The notes below the pieces were generated by a model that saw only the letters and a program-made list of their open reading frames with translations, searched no databases and was not told the DNA's origin. 18,944 nucleotides of DNA from positions 1 to 18,944 of the forward strand of contig JACMQD010000297.1 of the NCBI GenBank assembly GCA_014377155.1, given 5' to 3'. The translations under genes were made by a program, and so were the position numbers. Source of the stretch: Herminiimonas sp. (GTDB lineage: Bacteria; Pseudomonadota; Gammaproteobacteria; Burkholderiales; Burkholderiaceae). Positions 1 to 9,376 of the stretch are shown here, in pieces; position 1 is the stretch's first letter, and the number at the start of each line of letters is the position of its first letter.

Positions 1-381
1 CAGGCTGCCGCCGTCACTGGTCGCGAAATCGAACATCGGCGTGACCGCTCCGGGATACAGTTTATGCACTTCGGGGTGAATGGTATTGTTCAAGGTAAGC
101 AGGAAGCTGCGCGTACCGGGCTGGCTGTTGAAAAAATTAGGGAAGCGGGTGGCCAACGAGGGCATTGCGCTCTGGCCGAACCATCGCAGGATGTCTTGGT
201 CGGGCAGGTTCAACGCCTTCGATGCCGCAGCGACCAGTGCGACGATCTCGTCGTCGCCGTAGTTGCCGAGGGAAGTGTAAGCACCGGACAGATTCGCTTC
301 ATCAAGCAGCTTGTCCCAGGTCGCCTCGCCAAATTCCTTGCTGATGGCTTCCTCGAGCAGATTAAAAATGATGCCCTTCAT
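1..381 (-). CDS. H-NOX heme NO/O2-binding sensor domain (C-terminal part off the window)
   Basis: The minus strand from 381 to the window edge is an open frame of 127 codons beginning MKGIIFNLLEE. The H-NOX (HNOB) fold binds heme b and senses NO or O2 in the cytoplasm, usually passing the signal to a histidine kinase, a diguanylate cyclase or a chemotaxis protein. What is seen: the N-terminal MKGIIFNLLEE signature; the segment GAYTSLGNYGDDEIVALV (residues 33-50); the ILRWFG helix (64-69); and the proximal heme ligand His102 inside the signature NTIHPEVHKLYPGA (99-112), exactly at the canonical residue number. The distal pocket and the YxSxR heme-propionate motif lie beyond the edge, so neither ligand preference nor a fused output domain can be judged. 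The start is supported by GAGG about 6 nt upstream of the ATG. The partner gene, if any, must lie to the left. Family assignment is very secure. Confidence 0.93.
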   Translation of the reverse strand, partial: MKGIIFNLLEEAISKEFGEATWDKLLDEANLSGAYTSLGNYGDDEIVALVAAASKALNLPDQDILRWFGQSAMPSLATRFPNFFNSQPGTRSFLLTLNNTIHPEVHKLYPGAVTPMFDFATSDGGSL

Positions 382-798
382 ATACTGCCTCGCTACGGTT
401 GCGAATGTTGAATCAAACGTCCATTGTTGTTGCTGACGATTCTGCAACGTCCCAGTCTGCCGAAAATCACCGACTCACCCCAATTGCTTGCAAACGCTGG
501 CGTAGTGAGCGATTGCCCTGATGCATGTGGAACGGTCCAAAGCGGTACCTTGGGTCGACCTAACATCGGCGCCAACCACCTAAGCGTTGCCTCGCGCTTA
601 CAAGCATCTTTTCCTGAAATACAAAAAACCAGAAAATGACGGGCAACTACTTATGCAGCAATGGGAACCGTTACTTTCTCCCATGCCCGAGGCTGAAAAG
701 TGGTCAGCCAAACAACAATCAATTGTTTATTGGAAGAAATAATATTCCAAGTTGGATATTATCCTAGTTATGGTCGCTGAGTTGCAGCAAGGCGCAGA
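382..798. other. Intergenic region upstream of the H-NOX gene
   Basis: About 415 bp separate the H-NOX start from the damaged transposase. I find no convincing gene on either strand. The only clear structure is an A/T-rich imperfect palindrome at 739-762: arms ATAATAT(T)CCAA and TTGGATATTAT around a central G, with one bulged T. It could be an operator or part of an IS end. The H-NOX promoter should lie in the first 200 bp, but I see no strong -35/-10 pair there. Confidence 0.4.
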
Positions 799-810
799 TC
801 ACGACGTTCC

Positions 811-1836
811 ATGCCGGTGGTGGCCGGCGTCGACGCGGCATCGACTTTCTGCTGTCTCCTGGCTGGCGCCGAGTATCGCGACACCGACACGTGCGCGGTC
901 CATTTGCTGGACGCCTGCGCGCAGGGATGCGCCCCCGATCATCCCATTGCCGGTGGGGACCAAGGGCTGAGGGCCGAACAGAAAATAGCGATGGGCGACA
1001 CGCCCTGCTATGGCGACGTCTTCCACATCGAGCAGCAATGCCAGAACCTGGCCAATGTGCTGGCGCGCGTGGCAAAGGGTGCCGTGTCGCGCCGCAAGGC
1101 GCTGGGCTCGAAAATGGCTGAAGCCAGGACGACCGGCTGCGGCAATACATTTTCGCGGGAAATGACGCTCGCGCGCCAAGCAGAACAGCGGGCGGTTCTT
1201 CTGATCAGGGACGCGAAGACCCTGGTCAATTGGATGAGCCACGACGTCCTTGCGCCAGCCGGTCCCGATCTGGCGCAGCGCCGAGCGATGTTCGATTTCG
1301 TTACTGACGAACTACGGAAGCGCGAGCACCTCGATCTGGCCCGCATTCGCCCACTGCGCAGGGCACTGGAGAATCAACTCGACTATTTGCTCGCGTTCGC
1401 CGGCGTGCTTGACGCCAAGCTGGCCGACATCTCCCACGAATCCAAGGTACCGCTCAATCTGGCGCGTACCGCCTGCCTGTTGCAAGGCAAGTCGCCCGTG
1501 CCCTCGGCCTACTGGCACCGGTGGTATCAGCTGCACAGAAAGCTCGCCGAAAAATTCCGCGGCGTAGTTAGCGCCGTCGCCCTGATAGTGAAGCAGATTC
1601 CCCGCGCCAGTTCGCTCGCCGAAAACCTCCTATCCGTGCTGCGCACCTATTTCAGTCTGCGCCGCCAGCTGGGCACGCCGTATCTCGGTCTTCTGCAATT
1701 CTTCCTGAATCTTCGTATCTTCGTTTGCAGCTGTCGACCGGAACTAGTTGGCAAGAGCCCCAAGCAATTGATGGCGCGTCAATGCCGTACGCAGTGGCTC
1801 GAACTGCTGGGCTTCACACGGTATCGAAGAGCCTGA
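811..1836 (+). pseudogene. Transposase of the DUF6399 type, 5'-truncated/frameshifted
   Basis: The open frame of 341 codons matches, from memory of the family, the C-terminal two thirds of a DDE-like transposase group annotated with DUF6399 (unclassified IS). Recognisable conserved stretches are: VAGVDAASTFCCLL near the start; DTPCYGDVFHI around residue 62; NWMSHDVLAPAGPDLAQRR near residues 139-157; PLRRALENQLDYLLAFAGVLD in the middle; a PRASSLAENL...RTYFSLRRQLG block; and the C-terminal KSPKQLM...WLELLGF. The N-terminal third is missing. At about 790-815 the similarity seems to cross frames (ITTFHA in one, PVVAGV in another), so the gene is frameshifted and the ATG at 811 is not a native start. 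The usual block ends in NLNSRLRNYF, here NLLSVLRTYF, which suggests drift. The element is probably dead. Confidence 0.7.
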
Positions 1837-1889
1837 TTGTCCCGCTGGAGAGCCCACCACCGACTCTTCGCACCAAAAGCTTCAGCTAA

Positions 1890-1913
1890 AACCCTTCCTT
1901 TTTGGGTAGGGTT
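1890..1913. repeat. Short inverted repeat downstream of the transposase
   Basis: AACCCT (1890-1895) and AGGGTT (1908-1913) form a 6-bp inverted repeat around a T-rich loop, 54 bp after the transposase stop. It may be a weak terminator or part of the IS end. No matching left end was found upstream of 800. Confidence 0.25.
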
Positions 1914-1934
1914 CCGGCCGCCTGTGTTACCCAA

Positions 1935-2141
1935 AATGCCTCGTTTTTAAACCACGCCCTATCACCACCATACGGGGCCCGATCTGCGGCGAGGCCAAGG
2001 CGTAGGTTGCGGCGCCGTCAGGATGAAAAGCGCCCAAGCGCTGTCGACGATGCTGATGTCGTTCTTGCGCAAGCTTGTCGGCCACTTGCAAAACTCTAGC
2101 GGGACCAATAAGAGCAGAGCTTGTAGCGTGACGGTCAGCAT
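1935..2141 (-). pseudogene. DUF1295 (steroid 5-alpha-reductase-like) membrane protein, N-terminal remnant
   Basis: On the minus strand from ATG 2141 the frame reads a hydrophobic first helix (MLTVTLQALLLLVPLEF), then RKNDISIVDSAWALFILTA, which resembles the N-terminal (D)xSIVDxxW motif of DUF1295 integral-membrane proteins. After this the similarity continues in a neighbouring frame (AATYALASPQIGPRMVV), implying a frameshift near 2000, and everything beyond about 1935 is gone. The intact family has about 250-290 residues and several membrane helices, so this is a fragment of roughly 65 codons. It lies just downstream of the secreted fasciclin gene on the same strand and was probably the next gene of that operon. 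The upstream ATG at 2192 in the same frame is less likely to be the start. Confidence 0.5.
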
Positions 2142-2191
2142 GTAAAGTGCGCGGCGCCCCGCGAATGGCGATCGGAAGGCGCCCACCAGCA

Positions 2192-2647
2192 TTACTTCGG
2201 CATCAGCACTGTGTCGATCGCATGGATCACACCGTTGTCGGCGGCCACGTCTGCGGCAATCACTTTGGCGTTGTTGACCATCACGCCATTCGTCGTGCTA
2301 ACGGTCAGCTGCGCACCCTGCACCGACTTGATCATTCCAGGCTTAATGTCTGCGGCCATGATTTTGCCCGGCACCACGTGGTACGTCAGCACCGACTTTA
2401 GCTTTGTTTTGTTCGCCAGCAACTTGTCCAGAGCAGCCTTCGGAATCTTCGCAAAGGCATCGTCTGTGGGCGCAAAGACCGTGAAGGGGCCGGGTCCCTT
2501 AAGCGTGTCCACCAGCCCGGCTGCCTTGAGCGCGGTGACTAAAGTTTTGAAGTTGCCTGCGGCTAATGCGGTATCGACGATATCCGCTGCTTGTGCCGAC
2601 AATGAGGCCAAGGTAATGACGGCAGCGGCCAAGAAGTGTTTCTTCAT
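2192..2647 (-). CDS. Secreted fasciclin (FAS1) domain protein
   Basis: This 151-residue protein begins with a Sec signal peptide ([20 protein letters not shown], probable cleavage after residue 20), followed by a single FAS1 domain. The FAS1 hallmarks are present: the H1 box [17 protein letters not shown], the central YH motif in LTYHVVPGK, and the C-terminal [15 protein letters not shown]1 domains are extracellular or periplasmic adhesion and stress-related modules; in proteobacteria the single-domain form is usually periplasmic with no established biochemical role. The gene lies 71 bp downstream of a second fasciclin gene on the same strand, and the two are probably cotranscribed. The ribosome binding site is weak (purines about 10 nt upstream). 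The product is very likely intact. Confidence 0.92.
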   Translation of the reverse strand: MKKHFLAAAVITLASLSAQAADIVDTALAAGNFKTLVTALKAAGLVDTLKGPGPFTVFAPTDDAFAKIPKAALDKLLANKTKLKSVLTYHVVPGKIMAADIKPGMIKSVQGAQLTVSTTNGVMVNNAKVIAADVAADNGVIHAIDTVLMPK

Positions 2648-2718
2648 GATGTTCTATCTAGGGAGGGGACTGCCCTGATGCTCAGCAGCATCGGGGCGCT
2701 TGAAAAGTCTTGCAGGTG

Positions 2719-3132
2719 TTAGGCTGGTGGCATCAGCACGGCGTCAACGACGTGGATCACGCCGTTGCTGCAGTCGATGTCGGTCTTGGTGACGTGTACG
2801 TTGCCATTAAGCTTCACACCACCCTGGGTGGAGATATTCACCTCTGCGCCATTCACCGTCTTCGCTGCTTTCCCGTCCATCTTCATCACATCGGCGGCCA
2901 TCACCTTCCCGCTGACCACGTGGTAGGTGAGGATGGCCTTGAGCTTGGGCACGTCCTTGAGAAGCGCGTCCACAGTGCCGGTCGGCAGTTTTGCGAAGGC
3001 TTCGTCGGTGGGCGCGAATACAGTGAAAGGTCCGGCGCCTTTGAGCGTCTCCACTAGGCCGGCGGCCGTCAAGGCGGCGGCCAAGGTCTTGAAATTACCG
3101 GCTGCTACAGCAGTATCAACAATGGTGTGCAT
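2719..3132 (-). CDS. Fasciclin (FAS1) domain protein without signal peptide
   Basis: This 137-residue FAS1 protein is a clear paralogue of the downstream gene: it shares [46 protein letters not shown] and the terminal [12 protein letters not shown]. The start is fixed by AGGA about 7 nt before the ATG at 3132, and an in-frame TGA 30 nt further upstream excludes a missed signal peptide. The protein therefore lacks any export signal and should stay in the cytoplasm unless exported by another route. It is the promoter-proximal gene of the pair. An 8-bp inverted repeat lies 25-45 bp upstream in the leader. Function beyond the domain name is unknown. Confidence 0.9.
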   Translation of the reverse strand: MHTIVDTAVAAGNFKTLAAALTAAGLVETLKGAGPFTVFAPTDEAFAKLPTGTVDALLKDVPKLKAILTYHVVSGKVMAADVMKMDGKAAKTVNGAEVNISTQGGVKLNGNVHVTKTDIDCSNGVIHVVDAVLMPPA

Positions 3133-3156
3133 AAGGATTTCCTGTATGGTTTGGAC

Positions 3157-3177
3157 CGCTCAACGGTGCGTTGAGCG
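3157..3177 (-). promoter_or_regulatory. Hairpin or operator in the fasciclin leader
   Basis: CGCTCAAC (3157-3164) and GTTGAGCG (3170-3177) are perfect 8-bp inverted arms around a 5-nt loop. The structure sits 25 bp upstream of the start of the signal-less fasciclin gene. No T-run follows, so it is more likely an operator or a 5'UTR stem than a terminator. Confidence 0.4.
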
Positions 3178-3498
3178 TGATCCGATGCCGGTGGCAAGCA
3201 CCAGCAGCCCTACATCGTGGATGCCGCGAGGCGAGGCGTCTGTGCGACAGCCCGCACAGCGACTGAAGCTTTCGATGCGAATTTCGTGACTGCCCGTACT
3301 TTCAATTCGCGAGTCGGCTTATTCCGGCTTCGGACCCGCGCAGCGATGTCGAGGTCAGCTCGCGAAACAGAATAAATCGCACATTGAGGAAACGCTGGTT
3401 AATTCGCATTTTCCCTGCTGAAAAGCGTAGGTTTATGATTCGACAGGGAACAATTTTTGCCAAACTGAATTAGTCACTATTTTCCTAAGGATCGCCGT

Positions 3499-3582
3499 AT
3501 GAGGTCTTTTTTCGCCGCGTTTGCGACACTCCCGGTGACATGGTGGGTTGATCCGATTGCGCTGAAATTTCTGCCTCGGTAA
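3499..3582 (+). CDS. Possible 27-residue small protein
   Basis: ATG at 3499 is preceded by AAGGA with 7-nt spacing and opens a 28-codon frame (begins MRSFFAAFATLP, ends LKFLPR, stop TAA). The product is hydrophobic with two adjacent Trp residues. I recognise no family. The good ribosome binding site is the only support; it may be a chance ORF or a decayed gene start. Confidence 0.2.
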   Translation: MRSFFAAFATLPVTWWVDPIALKFLPR

Positions 3583-3701
3583 CGAGCACCAGGACGAATT
3601 CAACGTCTCAGCCCGCGATACTTGCCGCACTCCTAAAAAATGAAACAGCAAAGCGGCGTCGGGCGGATGCAAAAAAATTCACTGCTCCTTGAATATTTAA
3701 G

Positions 3702-3719
3702 CCTCGAAAAATTTCGAGG
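3702..3719. promoter_or_regulatory. Perfect 18-bp palindrome upstream of the alcohol dehydrogenase
   Basis: CCTCGAAAAATTTCGAGG is a perfect palindrome 117 bp upstream of the adh start. It has no T-run and lies between divergent units, so a dimeric regulator binding site is more plausible than a terminator. A second site at 3790-3812 reuses the half-site ATTTCGAGG. Confidence 0.4.
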
Positions 3720-3789
3720 TTGATAAGCGCGTTTGCGCACAGCATTCCTCTTGAGCAGGCGCTACGTTGGTCCTCTTGTCAGTAACCCG

Positions 3790-3812
3790 CCCTCGCATAT
3801 TTATTTCGAGGG
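3790..3812. promoter_or_regulatory. Second inverted repeat with the same half-site, next to the adh start
   Basis: CCCTCG (3790-3795) and CGAGGG (3807-3812) form inverted arms around an AT-rich 11-nt spacer, ending 24 bp before the adh ATG. The right half ATTTCGAGG matches the palindrome at 3702-3719. Binding near the promoter or ribosome binding site could repress translation or transcription; the regulator is unknown. Confidence 0.35.
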
Positions 3813-3836
3813 ACGCAGCTACTTTTTGGAGGCCTC

Positions 3837-4937
3837 ATGAAAGTCGCAGGATACGCCGCGCAACATTCCTTTAGCAAGCTCAAGCCGTTTGAATTCGAAC
3901 GTGCGGAAGCAGGCTCTGATGAAATCGAGATAGACGTCTTGTACTGCGGTGTATGTCACTCTGACATCCACCAAGCGAAAAATGAATGGGCCAATACGGT
4001 CTATCCCTGCGTTCCGGGGCACGAAGTCGTTGGCCGCGTAACGAAAATAGGCGCGAAAGTACGCTTGCACGCTGTCGGCGACCTGGTGGGTGTGGGCTGC
4101 ATGATCGACAGCTGCCGGGAGTGTGCGCCGTGCGGATGCGGCGACCAGAATTACTGTGAAGGGCCCAATAGTTGGCTGTCAACTTATAACGGTCCGATGA
4201 TCCCGGCTAAGCAGGCTCCCACAGCTAAGAACATGTATGAACAGGACAACACGTTCGGCGGCTACTCCACCACCTTGGTTGTAAAAGAAGATTTCGCCCT
4301 AAAAATTCCTGCCGGTCTGAAGCCGGAGATAGCGGCGCCGATTTTATGCGCTGGCGTCACCACCTATTCGCCGATGAAGCACTGGGGTGTGAAAGCGGGA
4401 CAAAAAGTCGGCATCATCGGCTTCGGCGGTTTGGGTAACATAGCCGCGAAAATCGCCAAGGCAATGGGTGCCAATGTGACGGTGTTCACGACTACTGCCG
4501 AAAAGGTACAGGAAGCAGCGCGTTTGGGGGTCCATGCGGTGATGGAAAAAGACAAAGCGGAGTTGGCCCTGCTCGCTGCAAGCTTCGACTTCATGCTCTC
4601 CACCGTCCCTGAAAAGCACGACATCAACCCGTTTATCGAACTGCTCAAACGCGATTGCACCCTGTGCGTAGTGGGCGCACTCGAACCTCTGGTGGCGGTC
4701 GACAATGTGAAGGTTGCGTTCCATCGCAAGCGAGTCGCGGGCTCGCTTATCGGCAGCCTAGCCGATACACAGGAAATTCTTGATTTTTGCGCGGAGCACG
4801 CCATTGGTCCGGATATCGAGATTATCCCGATACAGGAAATCAACAGCGCCTACGACAGGGTCGAAAAAGGGGATGTGCGTTTTCGGTACGTTATCGACAT
4901 GGCAAGTCTGAAGGGGGAACTGGCCAATATCAACTGA
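3837..4937 (+). CDS. Zinc-dependent NAD(P)-alcohol dehydrogenase (YahK/CAD type)
   Basis: This 366-residue medium-chain dehydrogenase/reductase closely resembles E. coli YahK and cinnamyl-alcohol dehydrogenases, which reduce aldehydes with NADPH in the cytoplasm. Catalytic zinc ligands are visible: Cys40 in CGVCHSD, His62-Glu63 in GHEVVG, and Cys171 in ILCAGVTTYSP. The structural zinc site has Cys93, Cys96, Cys99 and Cys107 (CRECAPCGCGDQNYC; an additional Cys101 is unusual). The Rossmann nucleotide motif GFGGLG is at 195-200. An insertion around residues 113-137 (NGPMIPAKQ...) makes it slightly longer than YahK (349). The start has a strong GGAGG 4 nt upstream. The gene ends 13 bp before IS debris, so any former downstream partner may have been removed. 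Two related inverted repeats upstream suggest local regulation. Substrate cannot be told from sequence. Confidence 0.93.
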   Translation: MKVAGYAAQHSFSKLKPFEFERAEAGSDEIEIDVLYCGVCHSDIHQAKNEWANTVYPCVPGHEVVGRVTKIGAKVRLHAVGDLVGVGCMIDSCRECAPCGCGDQNYCEGPNSWLSTYNGPMIPAKQAPTAKNMYEQDNTFGGYSTTLVVKEDFALKIPAGLKPEIAAPILCAGVTTYSPMKHWGVKAGQKVGIIGFGGLGNIAAKIAKAMGANVTVFTTTAEKVQEAARLGVHAVMEKDKAELALLAASFDFMLSTVPEKHDINPFIELLKRDCTLCVVGALEPLVAVDNVKVAFHRKRVAGSLIGSLADTQEILDFCAEHAIGPDIEIIPIQEINSAYDRVEKGDVRFRYVIDMASLKGELANIN

Positions 4938-4950
4938 CGATGAAAATCTG

Positions 4951-5098
4951 GGTTCTGTCCCGATCGCGCAATGGGGCCCGGTATTTCTGCGAGATCGGCG
5001 GCGATCAGAATGCCAGTGAGTAGAATTGATTGGCTGCCGACGAAGTTTGGTCTTTGATGTCGCCAAGTTGCCCTTTGCGAATCATGTGCATGATTTCT
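4951..5098 (-). mobile_element. End fragment of a second IS6-family copy (inverted)
   Basis: Positions 4987-5098 are the reverse complement of 5758-5869, the 3' end of the adjacent IS6-family transposase, with only 4 mismatches in 112 nt. The outer tip begins GGTTCTGTCC, like an IS6 terminal repeat, but 4961-4986 diverges from the intact element. The fragment thus comes from a closely related sister copy. It encodes the last ~33 transposase codons on the minus strand and stops exactly where the intact element begins. Confidence 0.8.
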
Positions 5099-5904
5099 GG
5101 TTCTGTCGCAGTAGCGCGAGCGTTATACGGTTATGCAATGCCCGCAGATCAAAAACTGATGAACAAAATGCTCCGCCGCGCTTTCAAGCGGCTGCACTAT
5201 CCGATTGAAGTCATGCTGACTTGCGTGCGCCGGCACGTGGCCTACCCGCTGAGCTTGCGACATCTGGAAGAAATGATGGCCGAACGTGGCGTGGAGGTCG
5301 ATCATTCGACCATTCACGGGTGGGCCATCAAGATGCTGCCTGTGCTCTCCGCTATTTGCAGACGACGCAAGCGCCCAGTCGGCAAGAGTTGGAGAATGGA
5401 CGAAACTTACATCAAGGCGGCGGGTCGGTGGAAGTACCTGTACCGAGCCGTTGATAAGGCCGGCGACACTGTTGACTTCCTGCTACGCGCCAAGCGCGAT
5501 CATGCAGCGGCCCGAGCCTTCTTCGAACGCGCCATCGGCATGCACGACATGCCCGAGAAAACCACGATCGACAAGAGCGGCGCCAACACGGCGGCCATTA
5601 TCAGCATCCAGGCCGACAGCGCTCTGACCGTAGTACTACGCCAGTCAAAGTACCTCAACAATATCGCCGAGCAAGACCATCGGGTCATCAAACGTGTCAC
5701 ACGACCGATGCTCGGTTTCAAGACCTTTCGCTGCGCTCGGACTCTCATCGCGGGCATAGAAATCATGCACATAATTCGCAAAGGCCAACTTGGCGACATC
5801 AAAGACCAAACTTCGTCGGTAGCCAATCAATTCTACTCACTGGCATTCTGATCGCGGCCGATCTCGCAGAGATCTTCGCTTGGTTGCGTTACCGCGACAG
5901 AACC
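5099..5904 (+). mobile_element. IS6-family insertion sequence
   Basis: The element is 806 bp. The left end starts GGTTCTGTCGCA (5099) and the right end is its inverted copy ending at 5904; about 21 terminal bp match with 3 differences. This size, the GGTTCTGT ends and the single transposase gene are typical of IS6 (IS26/IS240-like). The 8-bp flanks (TGATTTCT on the left, CATTAATA on the right) do not match, so there is no target duplication, as expected after replicative transposition or adjacent deletion. Confidence 0.85.
5138..5851 (+). CDS. IS6-family transposase
   Basis: This 237-residue DDE transposase matches IS6-family enzymes, which catalyse replicative cointegrate formation. The N-terminal helix-turn-helix region includes SLRHLEEMMAERGVEVDHSTI (39-59), the classic IS6 signature. 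The catalytic triad is intact: Asp88 in WRMDETYIK, Asp145 in TTIDKSGAN, and Glu178 in NNIAEQDHRVIKR. The start at 5138 is chosen because it lies 39 bp inside the left terminal repeat; the same frame stays open upstream to a TTG at 5030, but that extension is encoded by the inverted sister fragment and is not part of the gene. ATG at 5162 is an alternative. The last ~30 codons fall in the inverted-repeat arm. Probably active. Confidence 0.9.
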   Translation: MPADQKLMNKMLRRAFKRLHYPIEVMLTCVRRHVAYPLSLRHLEEMMAERGVEVDHSTIHGWAIKMLPVLSAICRRRKRPVGKSWRMDETYIKAAGRWKYLYRAVDKAGDTVDFLLRAKRDHAAARAFFERAIGMHDMPEKTTIDKSGANTAAIISIQADSALTVVLRQSKYLNNIAEQDHRVIKRVTRPMLGFKTFRCARTLIAGIEIMHIIRKGQLGDIKDQTSSVANQFYSLAF

Positions 5905-5911
5905 CATTAAT
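5884..5911 (+). promoter_or_regulatory. Possible IS-borne hybrid promoter for acnA
   Basis: An outward-facing TTGCGT (5884-5889) inside the right end of the IS is followed after 16 bp by ATTAAT (5906-5911) in the flanking DNA, 60 bp before the acnA start. IS6-family elements are known to create hybrid promoters of this kind. The -10 matches consensus at only 4 of 6 positions, so this is tentative. Confidence 0.3.
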
Positions 5912-5970
5912 AGTCATCCGACGTGTTCTATCCATCTGGAATTTCTGTCATTTTTTCTCTGGAGCACCCA

Positions 5971-8709
<2,739 letters not shown>

Positions 8710-8784
8710 TCAGGCGTAGCGGCGGCCGATTTAACCAGTCGCTGCCTATGGTAGATGTTTGAGGTGCCGGGAAAAGTTCATAAA

Positions 8785-8805
8785 GGGGTTCTAAGCGCAA
8801 ACCCC
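8785..8805. terminator. Weak hairpin after acnA
   Basis: GGGGTT (8785-8790) pairs with AACCCC (8800-8805) around a 9-nt loop, 76 bp after the acnA stop. No T-run follows on the plus strand; on the minus strand three Ts follow. At best a weak terminator. Confidence 0.2.
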
Positions 8806-8860
8806 AATTACGTCCGCTTCGCAGTCCAACTGAAAATCCTTAAGTCGGTTCGCTGTCCCA

Positions 8861-9376
8861 TTGCTCCCCAGACCCCAGGTTGATCGTAGTCACGCGAGAC
8901 TTCTAAAGTGGACATGGAAATTTAACACTCGCAGCAAAACTCGCCTCAACAAATTCGCGCAGTTGCGACAGATCCCATTATTTGATCGGACCGATTGGAT
9001 GCCGCCTGATGCACACGGCTCGCTCGTGTACTACGGAGGCCAGCTCAGCAACCTTTTGCTGGAATGGACAGCTCACTGCAATCGTGCCGAAAAGATCATT
9101 TTCTTCCCCGATTATGACGGTGTCGGATTGCTCAACTATGCGCGGCTAGTCGAGAAGTCGATTACTGCTGTCGAATTTTGGCTGATCCCAAACTGGCAAC
9201 CTCTTTTGCAAAAATATGGTAACAATGCCGTTTGGCAAAACACGCGGCCCGATTTTGAAGCTGCTGTTTTTAGAATAAAAAATCATAAAATTCTTCGGGA
9301 GCTTGCCGAGCTCTACGAACGGATGTCTACGTCAGGACTAGCGCTCGAGCACGACGCGGTCTGGCTAAAATGCTAA
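8861..9376 (+). pseudogene. C-terminal fragment of a TOPRIM-like (JetD/DUF7281-like) protein
   Basis: The frame has 171 codons from a TTG, or 46 fewer from the first ATG at 8999; neither has a convincing ribosome binding site. The recognisable part starts at about residue 50: GSLVYYGGQLSNLLLEW, then KIIFFPDYDGVGLLNYARL. The PDYDGVGL segment resembles the D-x-D strand of TOPRIM-type nuclease domains in JetD (DUF2220) of Wadjet/Mks systems and in DUF7281 proteins. These are C-terminal domains of larger proteins (350-400 residues), so this looks like a 3' remnant whose N-terminal part has been lost at about 8850. The assignment is from motif memory and remains tentative. The stop overlaps the start of a 55-codon ORF (ATGCTAA), an arrangement typical of coupled genes. 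Codon use and AT content differ from acnA, consistent with transfer. Confidence 0.4.

Larger units (their letters stand above)
3133..3836. other. Divergent intergenic region between the fasciclin pair and the alcohol dehydrogenase
   Basis: About 700 bp without a recognised gene separate two divergent transcription units. It holds an 8-bp hairpin in the fasciclin leader (3157-3177), a possible 27-codon ORF (3499-3582), an 18-bp palindrome (3702-3719) and a second related inverted repeat (3790-3812). A stretch at 3684-3760 recurs in diverged form at 17686-17756. Confidence 0.6.

Noticed and set aside
3200..3340. Minus-strand frame with repeated RIES tetrapeptide upstream of the fasciclin pair
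   Set aside because: It is short, lacks a ribosome binding site, ends in the leader hairpin and resembles no family I know.
3702..3719. Palindrome read as a Rho-independent terminator
   Set aside because: There is no T-run on either side and no gene ends nearby; both flanking units are transcribed away from it.
5030..5137. Upstream TTG start extending the IS6 transposase by 36 codons
   Set aside because: The extra codons lie in the inverted sister fragment and across the left terminal repeat; IS6 transposases start inside the element.
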